A stretch of DNA of 64,000 nt from Bacteroidales bacterium (GTDB taxonomy: Bacteria; Bacteroidota; Bacteroidia; Bacteroidales; Tenuifilaceae), in assembly GCA_013376985.1 (NCBI GenBank), contig JACABB010000001.1, positions 146,145-210,144 on the forward strand. Reading direction: 5' to 3'. Below are positions 35,738 to 44,872 of the stretch, piece by piece. The notes under the pieces were generated by a model. That model made no database searches, was not told the origin of the DNA, and saw nothing but the letters and a program-made list of their open reading frames with translations. Position numbers and translations under genes: made by a program. Within the stretch, counting starts at the first letter, position 1; every line of letters begins with the position of its first letter.

Positions 35738-37093
35738 TTATAGTTTTGAGTAAGTTATAATAAGTTTCATTCGATTACTGCTTTTTCCCGTTCTAAAAAT
35801 GCCTTCTTTATAGTTAACCTTAAAATCGCTTGGCTCTAAATAGAAATAATTTCTTTTAATTTTTCCTTTCAGCAAATTCTGGAGGTGAAAAGTTATATCA
35901 ATACTATAGTAATGTTTGGGTTTATAGTATTTAGAAGATTGAATTTGTGTTAATGAATAATCATATAAGTTTATTACATCATTTGTTGAAGTGGCTCTAT
36001 AGCCTTTTATTGAAGAGGTATCATTATCTCTATTATAGTAATATAGAAGAGGGCTAATTATTGAGTCTTTAGAAATATCTTCTTGTATATCAACACGTAG
36101 TTCAGCACGATTTATTGCAATAGGCATTTTTTTAGCCCACTCACCAAACCCATCAAGCTTAATAAGACCTCTTGCCCCGCCAAGTCCAGATATATAAAAT
36201 ACCGTATCTTGATGGGTGGTATCATCTAGATTTTTAATTTTAAAATCAGGTTCTGCCGAATCAAAATTATGGATGAAATGATTATATCGCCCCGATCCCG
36301 TTCCATAGGTAAATAGCGTATCGTGCTTAACTCCTCCTTGATGTGAATTGTAGAATAATCTCATTAACATTCCATTCTTGAAAAAATATAAGACCCCATC
36401 ACTCCCGCTATATTCATCACTAGTGATGTACAGCCCACGCATAAACTTTAAAAATTGGGTATTTGAGGTTAATATCGTTGTATCCGCATTAATGAGTTTA
36501 CGTGCAAATTCATTAGTAAATCGAATTTTTAAAGTGTCCTCTCCTTTATATATTGTGGGCATATTTATTTGGGTGGGGTAATATTTCCCATCTAAAGTTT
36601 TTTCTAACCCATTATAGTAGATCGAATAATTTAAAGTGTCTTTTAATTCAAATACCTTTATATTTATTTCTTTATTCTTAGTCCCCCATGATCTAGATAA
36701 TGGCACATAAAGAATTAAAGAATCAGGTTCTGGTCTGGGTGACATCTTTTTCAATATTGTATCCGTTGTTTTCATTATAAGAAGTTGCACAAGGAAATCT
36801 GATTTTGTTCTTCCAAATATCTTACTATTATAACAACCCAGAACAGCCGTACTATATACGCCAGTAGGAATTGAATCGGTTTTAACAGTATAGGCAGATA
36901 CTTTAAAAGAAGTATCAATTTTTACCGATTTTAAATCGCTTGTTGGTATTAAGTTTTTTCCTATAAATTCTGGTTCGTTATAGCAAGAACTTAAGCTTAA
37001 TGCAATTGCAATTAATGTTACGAAAAACTGATAGGCTACAATTCTATGAAAAGAACTCAAAACCCTTCTAAAACTAATTCTTCTTTTGACCAT
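35738..37093 (-). CDS. DUF4270 outer-surface lipoprotein
   Basis: A 451-residue Bacteroidota lipoprotein of family DUF4270. The signal region (YQFFVTLIAIALSLSSC) ends in a lipobox with Cys37, followed by the family start EPEFIGKNLIPTSDLKS. The rest is beta-rich with YYFDGK-like and YYNRDN-like repeats. Its function is not known; it is commonly encoded next to glmS or glycogen synthase in this phylum. Its start codon overlaps the 3' end of the glycogen synthase-like gene by 20 nt, so translation is probably coupled. Confidence 0.9.
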   Translation of the reverse strand: MVKRRISFRRVLSSFHRIVAYQFFVTLIAIALSLSSCYNEPEFIGKNLIPTSDLKSVKIDTSFKVSAYTVKTDSIPTGVYSTAVLGCYNSKIFGRTKSDFLVQLLIMKTTDTILKKMSPRPEPDSLILYVPLSRSWGTKNKEINIKVFELKDTLNYSIYYNGLEKTLDGKYYPTQINMPTIYKGEDTLKIRFTNEFARKLINADTTILTSNTQFLKFMRGLYITSDEYSGSDGVLYFFKNGMLMRLFYNSHQGGVKHDTLFTYGTGSGRYNHFIHNFDSAEPDFKIKNLDDTTHQDTVFYISGLGGARGLIKLDGFGEWAKKMPIAINRAELRVDIQEDISKDSIISPLLYYYNRDNDTSSIKGYRATSTNDVINLYDYSLTQIQSSKYYKPKHYYSIDITFHLQNLLKGKIKRNYFYLEPSDFKVNYKEGIFRTGKSSNRMKLIITYSKL

Positions 37094-37907
37094 CTATTGA
37101 GTTGTTTAAAATCTGATCGTAAAAATTATTAAATGATTCGATATAATGTTCTGGATCTTGGTATGGTAAAACGACTTTGTTAATGGTTTTAATATACTCG
37201 TCAACATCTTTATTTATTTCAGCACTACCATAGATTATCCCATCGGAAAAGTTTATGGCTAATTTTGTGAGATTTAGATAATCGGGGGTCTTTAAAAGGT
37301 CAACATCTTTTTTTGTAACCCCATCAATAAGAATCTTATTCCTAACATTTGACCTTAAACTCTTATTAAATTCATCGTTGTATATGGAGTAAATAACCTT
37401 AGATTTTGCAAATAACGGATCGTCGCTATACCCTTTCTTTATAAGTAAAGGTACAAATGCAGAAATCCAACCATGACAGTGAATCAGATCTGGTGCCCAG
37501 CGTAATTTTTTTACTGTTTCTAAAACGCCTCGTGCAAAAAAAATCAACCTTTCATCATTATCCTCGAAAAAATTCTTGTCCTCATCATACAAGGTAAACT
37601 TTCTATGAAAATAGTCCTCGTTATCGATAAAGTAAACCTGCATCCTAGCACTTTGGATTGAGGCAACTTTAATGATTAATGGATGATCGGTGTCGTCGAT
37701 TACTAAATTCATCCCCGAAAGGCGAATAACCTCATGAAGCTGGTTTCGTCTTTCGTTTATGCATCCGTATCGCGGCATGAACGTTCGTATCTCCTTCCCT
37801 TTCTCTTGAATTCCTTGAGGGAGATTACGTCCAATTAATGCCATTTCGCTTTCTGGCAAATACGGCGTAATTTCTTGTGAGATAAATAGAACCTTTGTGC
37901 TCTTCAT
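37074..37907 (-). CDS. Glycogen/starch synthase-like protein, N-terminal (GT5) domain only
   Basis: A protein of 277 residues that matches only the N-terminal catalytic domain of GT5 glycogen synthases: KVLFISQEITPYLPESEMA (residues 4-22), RYGCINERRNQLHEV, FARGVLETVKKLRWAPDLIHCHGWISAFVPLLI. The C-terminal ADP-glucose-binding GT1 domain, which would bring the length to about 480, is absent, so normal glycogen synthase activity is unlikely without a partner. The start at 37907 lies at the domain edge; an in-frame ATG at 37961 would add 18 residues and has a TAnnTTTG box (38004-38011) about 40 nt upstream. First gene of the operon with DUF4270 and glmS. Confidence 0.82.
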   Translation of the reverse strand: MKSTKVLFISQEITPYLPESEMALIGRNLPQGIQEKGKEIRTFMPRYGCINERRNQLHEVIRLSGMNLVIDDTDHPLIIKVASIQSARMQVYFIDNEDYFHRKFTLYDEDKNFFEDNDERLIFFARGVLETVKKLRWAPDLIHCHGWISAFVPLLIKKGYSDDPLFAKSKVIYSIYNDEFNKSLRSNVRNKILIDGVTKKDVDLLKTPDYLNLTKLAINFSDGIIYGSAEINKDVDEYIKTINKVVLPYQDPEHYIESFNNFYDQILNNSIDGQKKN

Positions 37908-38215
37908 TAGTATTTCAGGTTTCTGATATGAAAGATCAGAGGTAAAACCCGGATTCAGCATCACGTTATTTGTAAATCCGTATCCGGGTAGTTTTTAATT
38001 TTACAAAAGTATAAAAAATAATTCAGATTTATCATTGGCTTATTCTCTGATTTTCAGTATATCTTAGATAATGCTCTTTTAATTAGTTCATTTTTTTTCT
38101 TGGATGACATTAGTTTTTAAATTTTTACGACCTTTGCATCGTTTTATTCACCTTTTATAAATTTGTTTATTAAGCTTTATTTAACTTTATTTCCCTCAAA
38201 TTGCTTTCGCTAATT
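37908..38215. other. Divergent promoter region between glycogen synthase-like gene and panC
   Basis: This gap has no open frame of note. It carries the minus-strand box TACTTTTG (38004-38011) and the panC promoter described separately. Short CCCGGAT-related words near 37950 and 37982 are part of the 5' end of the minus-strand frame. Confidence 0.45.
38133..38165 (+). promoter_or_regulatory. Promoter of panC-panD
   Basis: TTTG at 38133-38136 and TAAATTTG at 38158-38165 match both Bacteroidota promoter boxes with 21 nt between them. The panC ATG is 50 nt downstream. Confidence 0.6.
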
Positions 38216-39055
38216 ATGGTAATCTCCACAATATCTGAAACAAAAAAAGTCCTTGAAAATCATCGATCGACTGGTAAAACAATTGGTTTCGTTCCTACAA
38301 TGGGGGCTCTTCACCAAGGTCATATTTCATTGGTTAATAGAGCGGTAAACGAAAATGATACTGTTATTGTAAGTTTATTTGTTAATCCAACCCAATTCAA
38401 CGATAAATCCGATCTTAAGAATTACCCCAGAACACCAGAGAGTGATATTAAGCTATTAAAAGAATCAGGCGTTCACTATATATTTATGCCCTCAGAGCAA
38501 GAGATATACCCAGAAAAGGACACCCGTGTCTTTGATTTTGGGTTACTTGATAAGGTAATGGAAGGAGAGCATCGTCCTGGGCATTTCAATGGTGTTGCTC
38601 AGGTTGTATCAAGGCTTTTTGATATAGTGGAGCCTCATCGCGCCTATTTTGGACAAAAAGATTTTCAGCAATTAGCAATAATACGTTATCTTGTAAAACA
38701 ACTAAAATTAAAAATCGAAATAATTGCCTGTCCAATTCTGCGCGAATCGGATGGACTAGCAATGAGTTCTAGGAATTTACTGCTAGAACCAGATAAAAGG
38801 AAAAGTGCGCCCATTATTTACAAAACACTATCTGAAGCACGCAACAAAGTAAACGAATTATCCGTAAAAGATTTAATATACTGGGTGATTGCAAACATTA
38901 ATAAAGATCCTAACCTTGCAGTTGAATATTTTTCTTTAGTTGATAGCGAAACTTTACAACCAATATCAAATTGGGAAGATTCAAGTTCAGTAATTGGCTG
39001 CATTGCTGTTAAGGCAGGAAATGTAAGATTAATTGATAATACGTTTTATAAATAA
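38216..39055 (+). CDS. panC: Pantothenate synthetase
   Basis: Joins pantoate and beta-alanine to pantothenate (vitamin B5). The 279-residue protein has the nucleotidyltransferase HIGH-like motif in FVPTMGALHQGHISLV, the pantoate pocket VVSLFVNPTQFND, PGHFNGVAQVVSRLFDIV and the KMSKS-equivalent MSSRN. The ATG at 38216 begins the conserved N-terminus; an upstream TTG is less likely. panD follows 15 nt later; the two provide substrate and product of the same step. Confidence 0.97.
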   Translation: MVISTISETKKVLENHRSTGKTIGFVPTMGALHQGHISLVNRAVNENDTVIVSLFVNPTQFNDKSDLKNYPRTPESDIKLLKESGVHYIFMPSEQEIYPEKDTRVFDFGLLDKVMEGEHRPGHFNGVAQVVSRLFDIVEPHRAYFGQKDFQQLAIIRYLVKQLKLKIEIIACPILRESDGLAMSSRNLLLEPDKRKSAPIIYKTLSEARNKVNELSVKDLIYWVIANINKDPNLAVEYFSLVDSETLQPISNWEDSSSVIGCIAVKAGNVRLIDNTFYK

Positions 39056-39070
39056 ATATCTATAAGCAAA

Positions 39071-39421
39071 ATGTTTATCGAAATTGTAAAATCAAAGATC
39101 CATCAGGTTTCCATCACCGAAGCTAACCTTCATTATGTTGGGAGTATTACTATTGATGAAGATTTAATGGATGCTTCAAATCTGATTGAAAATGAAAAAG
39201 TCCAAATTGTTAATATTAACAATGGTGAAAGGCTTGAGACTTATGTAATTAAAGGAGAGCGTGGTTCTGGGCAAATTTGCCTTAATGGCCCTGCGGCTCG
39301 AAAATGTGCTGTAGGTGATGTTATTATCATTATGTCGTATGCAACAATGGACTTTGAAGAGGCAAAAAAATTTAAACCTTCCATTATTTTTCCCGATACC
39401 CTTACAAATAAACTTGTATAA
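39071..39421 (+). CDS. panD: Aspartate 1-decarboxylase precursor
   Basis: Makes beta-alanine for panC. The 116-residue proenzyme cleaves itself at a Gly-Ser bond to make a pyruvoyl group; the site is visible as HYVGSITID with Gly24-Ser25. [39 protein letters not shown] and IIIMSYATM are the usual conserved segments. Encoded 15 nt after panC in the same operon. Confidence 0.97.
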   Translation: MFIEIVKSKIHQVSITEANLHYVGSITIDEDLMDASNLIENEKVQIVNINNGERLETYVIKGERGSGQICLNGPAARKCAVGDVIIIMSYATMDFEEAKKFKPSIIFPDTLTNKLV

Positions 39422-39433
39422 TCCCTACTATAG

Positions 39434-40438
39434 TTGAACAACTCCATTAAAAAGATACTAAATTACTCTGTCTTTTTTGCCCTAGCGGTTCTTTTACTAT
39501 ATTTTGCATTCCGTAAAGTGGAAATAAATACTATTATTAGTGGCTTTAAGGATGCAAACTATATTTGGGTTGCTTTTTCCATAATTGTTGCAATATTTGC
39601 GAACTTAGTTAGGGCGCTGCGTTGGCGGCTATTAATTGAGCCTCTGGGTGTAAAACCGTCTATTAAAAATGTTTTTGGTGCTGTAATGATTGGTTACCTT
39701 GCAAACTTCGCTTTCCCTCGATTAGGTGAAATTACCAAATGTGGAGTAATCAAAAGAACAGATAATGCATCTTTTGAATCACTAATAGGAACCGTTTTGG
39801 TTGAAAGAGCATCAGACATGGTTATGCTACTGTTCTGTGTTATTTTGGTTTTTTTTATCAAAATAGATTTTTTCGGGGATTTTCTTCTCAATAAAATATT
39901 TAAACCCGTATTCTTTAAGGCTTCTGGGTTTTCGTATATGTCAATTATAATATTCGTTTCATTCTTGGTTATTATATATTTATTACTCCATCTTGTTCGA
40001 AAAAATGTCTTTGGGCATAAAGTTAAATCACGCGTAAAAAGCATGTACTACGGTATAATTGATGGATTAAAATCTGTATCAAGAATGAATAGGAGGGGAC
40101 TATTTATATTCTATTCCTTCCTGCTGTGGGGTTTATACCTATTAATGACATGGTTGCTGATTTTTTCAACCAGTGCCACCAGTGGTTTAAGTTTAATCGA
40201 TAGCCTATTTGTTATGGTAGTTGGTTCCTTTGGAATGATTATTCCTGTCCAAGGGGGATTTGGTGCTTTCCATATTATCACTGCAACTGGGTTGGGTCTT
40301 TTTGGAATTTCATACGAGGATGGACTTGTGTTTGCCACAATTGCCCACGAATCGCAAACAATTCTCCTTATTACTTTAGGAACAATATCTTTGGCCGTTT
40401 TGTTTTTGAAGAAAAAGCCAAATCCTATAAATCCTTAA
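39434..40438 (+). CDS. Lysylphosphatidylglycerol synthase-type flippase-like membrane protein (UPF0104)
   Basis: A 334-residue protein with about eight membrane helices of the LPG_synthase_TM/UPF0104 family (FPRLGEITKCGVIKRTDNASFESLIGT is the central region). This module flips or handles lipids in MprF and occurs alone in many bacteria, where the substrate is not known. It has no lysine transferase domain. The only plausible start is a TTG at 39434, immediately after a TAG, because no in-frame ATG lies before the first helix. It continues the panC-panD operon and precedes radA by 21 nt. Confidence 0.8.
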   Translation: MNNSIKKILNYSVFFALAVLLLYFAFRKVEINTIISGFKDANYIWVAFSIIVAIFANLVRALRWRLLIEPLGVKPSIKNVFGAVMIGYLANFAFPRLGEITKCGVIKRTDNASFESLIGTVLVERASDMVMLLFCVILVFFIKIDFFGDFLLNKIFKPVFFKASGFSYMSIIIFVSFLVIIYLLLHLVRKNVFGHKVKSRVKSMYYGIIDGLKSVSRMNRRGLFIFYSFLLWGLYLLMTWLLIFSTSATSGLSLIDSLFVMVVGSFGMIIPVQGGFGAFHIITATGLGLFGISYEDGLVFATIAHESQTILLITLGTISLAVLFLKKKPNPINP

Positions 40439-40459
40439 TAAACTCTAAACCCATAGCTA

Positions 40460-41824
40460 ATGGCTAAAACTCAAAGTACGTATGTTTGCCAAAACTGTGG
40501 TGCTGAGTCTGTAAAATGGCTTGGTCGTTGTCCTGCTTGCGGGGAATGGAATACCTATGTTGAAGAAAGGGTAAGCAAAGATAAATCGAGACCCGGACTA
40601 GTTGATGTTTCTAGAAATGCAACACCTAAGCCTCTTAAGGAAATTGACTCAAATAACGAAAAACGTTTAGATACAGGAATAGGTGAGGTAAACAGGATAT
40701 TGGGAGGTGGTATTGTAACTGGATCGTTGATTCTGCTGGCAGGTGAACCCGGTATTGGAAAATCAACACTGGCATTACAACTTGCCCTCGGATTAAGAGA
40801 TTTGAAAATCCTTTACATCTCAGGAGAAGAGAGTGCTAAACAGGTAAAGCTAAGGGCAGATAGAATAAATCCGAATAATCAGGAGTGCTTAATATTAAAC
40901 GAAACGCTTCTTGAAAATATCATCACTCAAGCAGAAAATGTTAAACCAGATCTAATTGTAATTGATTCTATTCAAACGCTTTATACCGATAGTATTGAAT
41001 CATCGCCGGGGAGTGTTTCACAGGTAAGAGAATCAACAGCAGCATTACTTCGGTATTCTAAAACAACAGGGACTCCAATTATTCTTATCGGTCATATAAC
41101 AAAGGATGGAAGTATTGCAGGGCCCAAAGTTCTTGAGCATATTGTTGATGTTGTTTTACAGTTCGAAGGGGATAGCAATTTTATTTATCGTATACTCCGC
41201 TCGGCAAAAAATCGTTTTGGCTCAACTTCGGAACTTGGAATATTTGAAATGCAAAGCAGTGGACTGGTTGAAGTTACAAATCCTTCGGAAATACTTCTTT
41301 CGCATCGTGACGAGGCTTTAAGTGGTATAGCCATTTCTGCTGCAATTGATGGTACTAGACCTTTCCTAATAGAAATACAAGCACTTGTAAGTTCTGCTGC
41401 TTATGGAACGCCACAACGATCAACAACTGGATTTGATACTCGTAGATTGAATATGCTTTTAGCGGTTCTGGAAAAAAGGGCCGGTTTTAAACTGGCAACA
41501 AAAGATGTTTTTCTAAATATCGCAGGTGGGTTAAAGGTTACTGATCCTGCCATTGATTTAGCTGTTATATCATCAATTCTTTCATCCGCATTCGACTCTT
41601 CCATTCCAAGCACTACATGCTTTGCGGCAGAAATAGGCCTTTCAGGTGAAATTAGGCCAGTTAGTCGGCTTGAACAAAGAATTGCCGAAGCAAAAAAACT
41701 TGGAATGCAAAAAGTCTTTGTCTCCAAATACAACAAAGGTATAGAACAACGTACTGACGGGATTGACCTTGTACAAATATCAAAGGTTGAGGAACTGGTT
41801 AGGCATCTTTTTGGAAAAAATTAA
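40460..41824 (+). CDS. radA: DNA repair protein RadA
   Basis: A 454-residue RecA-like ATPase that unwinds DNA during branch migration in recombination. N-terminal zinc finger CQNCG...CPACG (Cys10, 13, 24, 27), Walker A GEPGIGKST (about 95-103), the RadA-specific KNRFGSTSELGIFEM, and the Lon-like C-terminal domain (AAYGTPQRSTTGFDTRRL ... GGLKVTDPAIDLA). Last gene of the panC operon; the next gene begins about 100 nt later. Confidence 0.97.
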   Translation: MAKTQSTYVCQNCGAESVKWLGRCPACGEWNTYVEERVSKDKSRPGLVDVSRNATPKPLKEIDSNNEKRLDTGIGEVNRILGGGIVTGSLILLAGEPGIGKSTLALQLALGLRDLKILYISGEESAKQVKLRADRINPNNQECLILNETLLENIITQAENVKPDLIVIDSIQTLYTDSIESSPGSVSQVRESTAALLRYSKTTGTPIILIGHITKDGSIAGPKVLEHIVDVVLQFEGDSNFIYRILRSAKNRFGSTSELGIFEMQSSGLVEVTNPSEILLSHRDEALSGIAISAAIDGTRPFLIEIQALVSSAAYGTPQRSTTGFDTRRLNMLLAVLEKRAGFKLATKDVFLNIAGGLKVTDPAIDLAVISSILSSAFDSSIPSTTCFAAEIGLSGEIRPVSRLEQRIAEAKKLGMQKVFVSKYNKGIEQRTDGIDLVQISKVEELVRHLFGKN

Positions 41825-41922
41825 ATTCCACCTTTCGTCTATTATTTACAATATCTAAGTTTTATTCTCTTGCACTATCGATTTTTGTTTTCGATATTTG
41901 AACCTGATTTATTAAAAATACT

Positions 41923-43194
41923 ATGAAAATTGCTATTGTTGGTTTTGGGGCTGCTGCTATTGGCCTTCTTGAAAAATTAAAAGAATCATCGCATGAAATT
42001 CATGTCTTTGAGAAAAGCAAAGATGTTTATTCATCAAGTATTTCGGGGATAAGAGCCGATGGAAAACTGTTCGTTTCTACAGAAATGGGAGGCGATATTT
42101 TTATAGATCCAATGCTTCAAAAAAAACTTGTAGATTACTATATAAATTTCACTGATAACAAACTTGTTGAAACAGGTAAATCGTTTGGAAATCATCATTA
42201 CTATAAACTTTTCTACGAAAAAGGATTTCTTCCCATCAGCTCTGATTTTTACCACATTGGAACGGATCAACTAAAAGAGGTTCTTTTCAATATTTACAAC
42301 GATTTTTCATCACATCCAAATATCCATTTTCACTTCAATTACGAAGTAATTGATATTGATGAAGAGAAAAATGGCGCTAAAATTAATGGGGATGGATTAT
42401 TTGATATTGCTATAATAACGGTTGGTCGAAGCGGTCATAAATTGGTTAACCGAATGATGTCCAAGTTTCCCAAATTAGTGCTTGATAATACAAGGGTTGA
42501 TATGGGAATTCGATTCGAACTCCCCAACCATGTTGTTGATGAGATAAATAAGGAGATGTACGAGTTTAAGGTTAAATACCGAAGCAAAACAGGGTATATG
42601 GTGCGTACATTTTGTAATAATCCTTCTGGCTTTGTTGTAACTGAAAACTATGGCGATTTTTTGACCGTGAATGGTCATGCTAAAATGTTGGAAAAAAGCA
42701 ATAACACCAACTTTGCAATTTTAACCTCACTTAAATTTACAGAACCATTCAACGATCCTATCGGATATGGCTCTTATATAGCAAAACTATCGAATTTATT
42801 GGCTGGGGAGGATAAGGTAATCCTACAAACCTACAGTCACTTTAAAGAATCAAGAAGAACAAAAAATCTATATAGAGTTTTACCAACTCTCGATCCTAAA
42901 AGTTTTATTCTTGGAGATGTAAATCTTGTATTTCCTCGAAGGATTATTGAAAGTATAATCGACTTTGTTGAAAATCTCGATAAGGTTATTCCTGGAGTTG
43001 CAAATAATGATAATCTGGTCTACGCACCTGAAATTAAATTTTACTCAAATCGCCTGAATAACAAATCTATGCAGCATATAAAATTCGCTGGTGATTGTTC
43101 TGGTGCCACTCGTTCAATAATTTATGCTACTGCTCATGGATATTTAATTGGCGAAGCTATTCTTACAAATCAATTCTCAAACGCTGAATTATAA
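41923..43194 (+). CDS. FAD-dependent dehydrogenase (COG2509-like)
   Basis: A 423-residue flavoprotein. The N-terminal dinucleotide site IAIVGFGAAAIGLLEKL and the C-terminal FAD motif FAGDCSGATRSIIYATAHGYLIGEAIL match uncharacterised COG2509-type dehydrogenases. The substrate is unknown. Its TAA overlaps the ATG of the ABC ATPase gene by one base (43192-43196), so the two are probably translated together. Confidence 0.8.
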   Translation: MKIAIVGFGAAAIGLLEKLKESSHEIHVFEKSKDVYSSSISGIRADGKLFVSTEMGGDIFIDPMLQKKLVDYYINFTDNKLVETGKSFGNHHYYKLFYEKGFLPISSDFYHIGTDQLKEVLFNIYNDFSSHPNIHFHFNYEVIDIDEEKNGAKINGDGLFDIAIITVGRSGHKLVNRMMSKFPKLVLDNTRVDMGIRFELPNHVVDEINKEMYEFKVKYRSKTGYMVRTFCNNPSGFVVTENYGDFLTVNGHAKMLEKSNNTNFAILTSLKFTEPFNDPIGYGSYIAKLSNLLAGEDKVILQTYSHFKESRRTKNLYRVLPTLDPKSFILGDVNLVFPRRIIESIIDFVENLDKVIPGVANNDNLVYAPEIKFYSNRLNNKSMQHIKFAGDCSGATRSIIYATAHGYLIGEAILTNQFSNAEL

Positions 43195-44870
43195 TGCTTA
43201 AGGTCGAAAACCTTAGTGTGAAATTTGGGAATATCAATGTCCTCAGCCAAGTATCCTTCCTGTTAGAAAAGGGTGAAATATTGGGTGTTGTAGGAGAATC
43301 GGGATCAGGAAAAACTATTACCTCTCTGTGCTTAATGGGGCTGTTACCACCACAAGCCATAATTGAAAGTGGTACCTCGGAATTTTTGTTGAAAGGCAAT
43401 GATACTATAAACCTCCTTGCCCTCACCGAAAAAAAATTTCAAACTATTCGAGGTAAACACATCGCAATGATTTTTCAGGAACCCCAAACCTGCCTTAATC
43501 CATCGATGCCATGCGGAAAACAACTTCTCGAGGCGGTTCTTCTCAACTCTGATCTACGGGGAAATGCTGCGAAGAAAAGGTGCTTTGATCTCCTAACCGA
43601 AATGCAACTTCCAAATCCAGAAAAAGTATACAATAGTTATCCTCATCAACTTAGTGGCGGGCAAAAACAGAGGGTTATGATTGCCATGGCTTTATCGGGA
43701 AATCCTGAACTGCTGATAGCCGATGAGCCAACCACGGCCCTAGATGTTACTGTTCAGAAGGGATTGTTACAATTATTAAAGTCCCTTCGGGATAAATATC
43801 AAATGGGAATGATATTTATAAGCCATGATTTAGGTTTAATCCGTGAAATTGCAGACAAAGTAATTGTTCTTCAGTATGGGAAAGTGGTAGAACAGGGCTC
43901 TGTGAAACAAATATTTTCCTCGCCTCAAAATCCTTATACAAAAGGATTGCTGGCAAGTAGACCTCCATTAAATCAAAAACCATATCGCCTTTTGACCGTT
44001 GAGGATTTTATTAATGGAAAACACACACAAGATCAATCATCAATCAAAAAATCATCAACAAATACTTATATTAATATACTCTATTCTGCAAAAAGCATTG
44101 TTACCAGTTTTATCACCAAAAAAAATCTTTGGGGAAACGCTATTAAAAGATTCAATGCGGTTGATAATGTTAGCCTTGAACTATTTGAAGGTGAGATTCT
44201 TGGTGTTGTTGGTGAATCAGGATCTGGGAAAACAACCCTTGGTAGAACTCTACTCAATTTAATTCAAAATCAATCAGGTACGATTACCTATAAAGGAATA
44301 GATCTTAGGGAAATGGATAGAAATTCCAGATCTCAGTTTAGGAAAGAGGTCCAGCTAATATTTCAAGATCCCTATTCATCCTTAAATCCCAGAAAGACAA
44401 TTGGTCAAGCAATTTCCGAACCCTTGAGGGTGAATCATATTTATCGAAACGAAAAGGATCGAAAACAGCGAGTTCTCGATTTGTTAAGAAATGTAGCCCT
44501 ACCCCCCGAAAGTTACTACAGATATCCTCATGAGTTCTCTGGCGGTCAACGACAACGTATTGTTATTGCCCGTGCTTTAGCGGTCAATCCCAAAGTGATT
44601 ATTTGCGATGAAATTGTGTCAGCACTTGATGTTTCGGTTCAAGCTCAAGTACTAAATCTAATTAAAGATCTAAAAGAAAAGTTTGACCTGACGTTACTTT
44701 TTATATCGCATGATCTATCTGTAGTAAAATACATTAGTGATAGAATCATTGTGCTAAAAAATGGCGCTTTGATCGAAACCGGATCTTCCGATGAAATATT
44801 CAATTCCCCAAAAACAGAGTACACAAAAAACCTGATTAACTCAATCCCTTGCAGGGAAATCATCAATTAG
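43194..44870 (+). CDS. Duplicated ABC transporter ATPase (oligopeptide/nickel type)
   Basis: A 558-residue protein with two fused ABC ATPase domains, as in the OppD-OppF fusions GsiA and YejF. Each half has its own Walker A (GESGSGKTITSL near 37; GESGSGKTTLGR near 340), signature (SGGQKQRVMIAMAL; SGGQRQRIVIARAL) and Walker B (LLIADEPTTALDV; VIICDEIVSALDV). It should power import of peptides or another small solute; no permease or binding-protein gene is in the window, so the partners lie elsewhere. Start overlaps the previous gene; stop lies 2 nt from the convergent PBP1A stop. Confidence 0.92.
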   Translation: MLKVENLSVKFGNINVLSQVSFLLEKGEILGVVGESGSGKTITSLCLMGLLPPQAIIESGTSEFLLKGNDTINLLALTEKKFQTIRGKHIAMIFQEPQTCLNPSMPCGKQLLEAVLLNSDLRGNAAKKRCFDLLTEMQLPNPEKVYNSYPHQLSGGQKQRVMIAMALSGNPELLIADEPTTALDVTVQKGLLQLLKSLRDKYQMGMIFISHDLGLIREIADKVIVLQYGKVVEQGSVKQIFSSPQNPYTKGLLASRPPLNQKPYRLLTVEDFINGKHTQDQSSIKKSSTNTYINILYSAKSIVTSFITKKNLWGNAIKRFNAVDNVSLELFEGEILGVVGESGSGKTTLGRTLLNLIQNQSGTITYKGIDLREMDRNSRSQFRKEVQLIFQDPYSSLNPRKTIGQAISEPLRVNHIYRNEKDRKQRVLDLLRNVALPPESYYRYPHEFSGGQRQRIVIARALAVNPKVIICDEIVSALDVSVQAQVLNLIKDLKEKFDLTLLFISHDLSVVKYISDRIIVLKNGALIETGSSDEIFNSPKTEYTKNLINSIPCREIIN

Positions 44871-44872
44871 AT

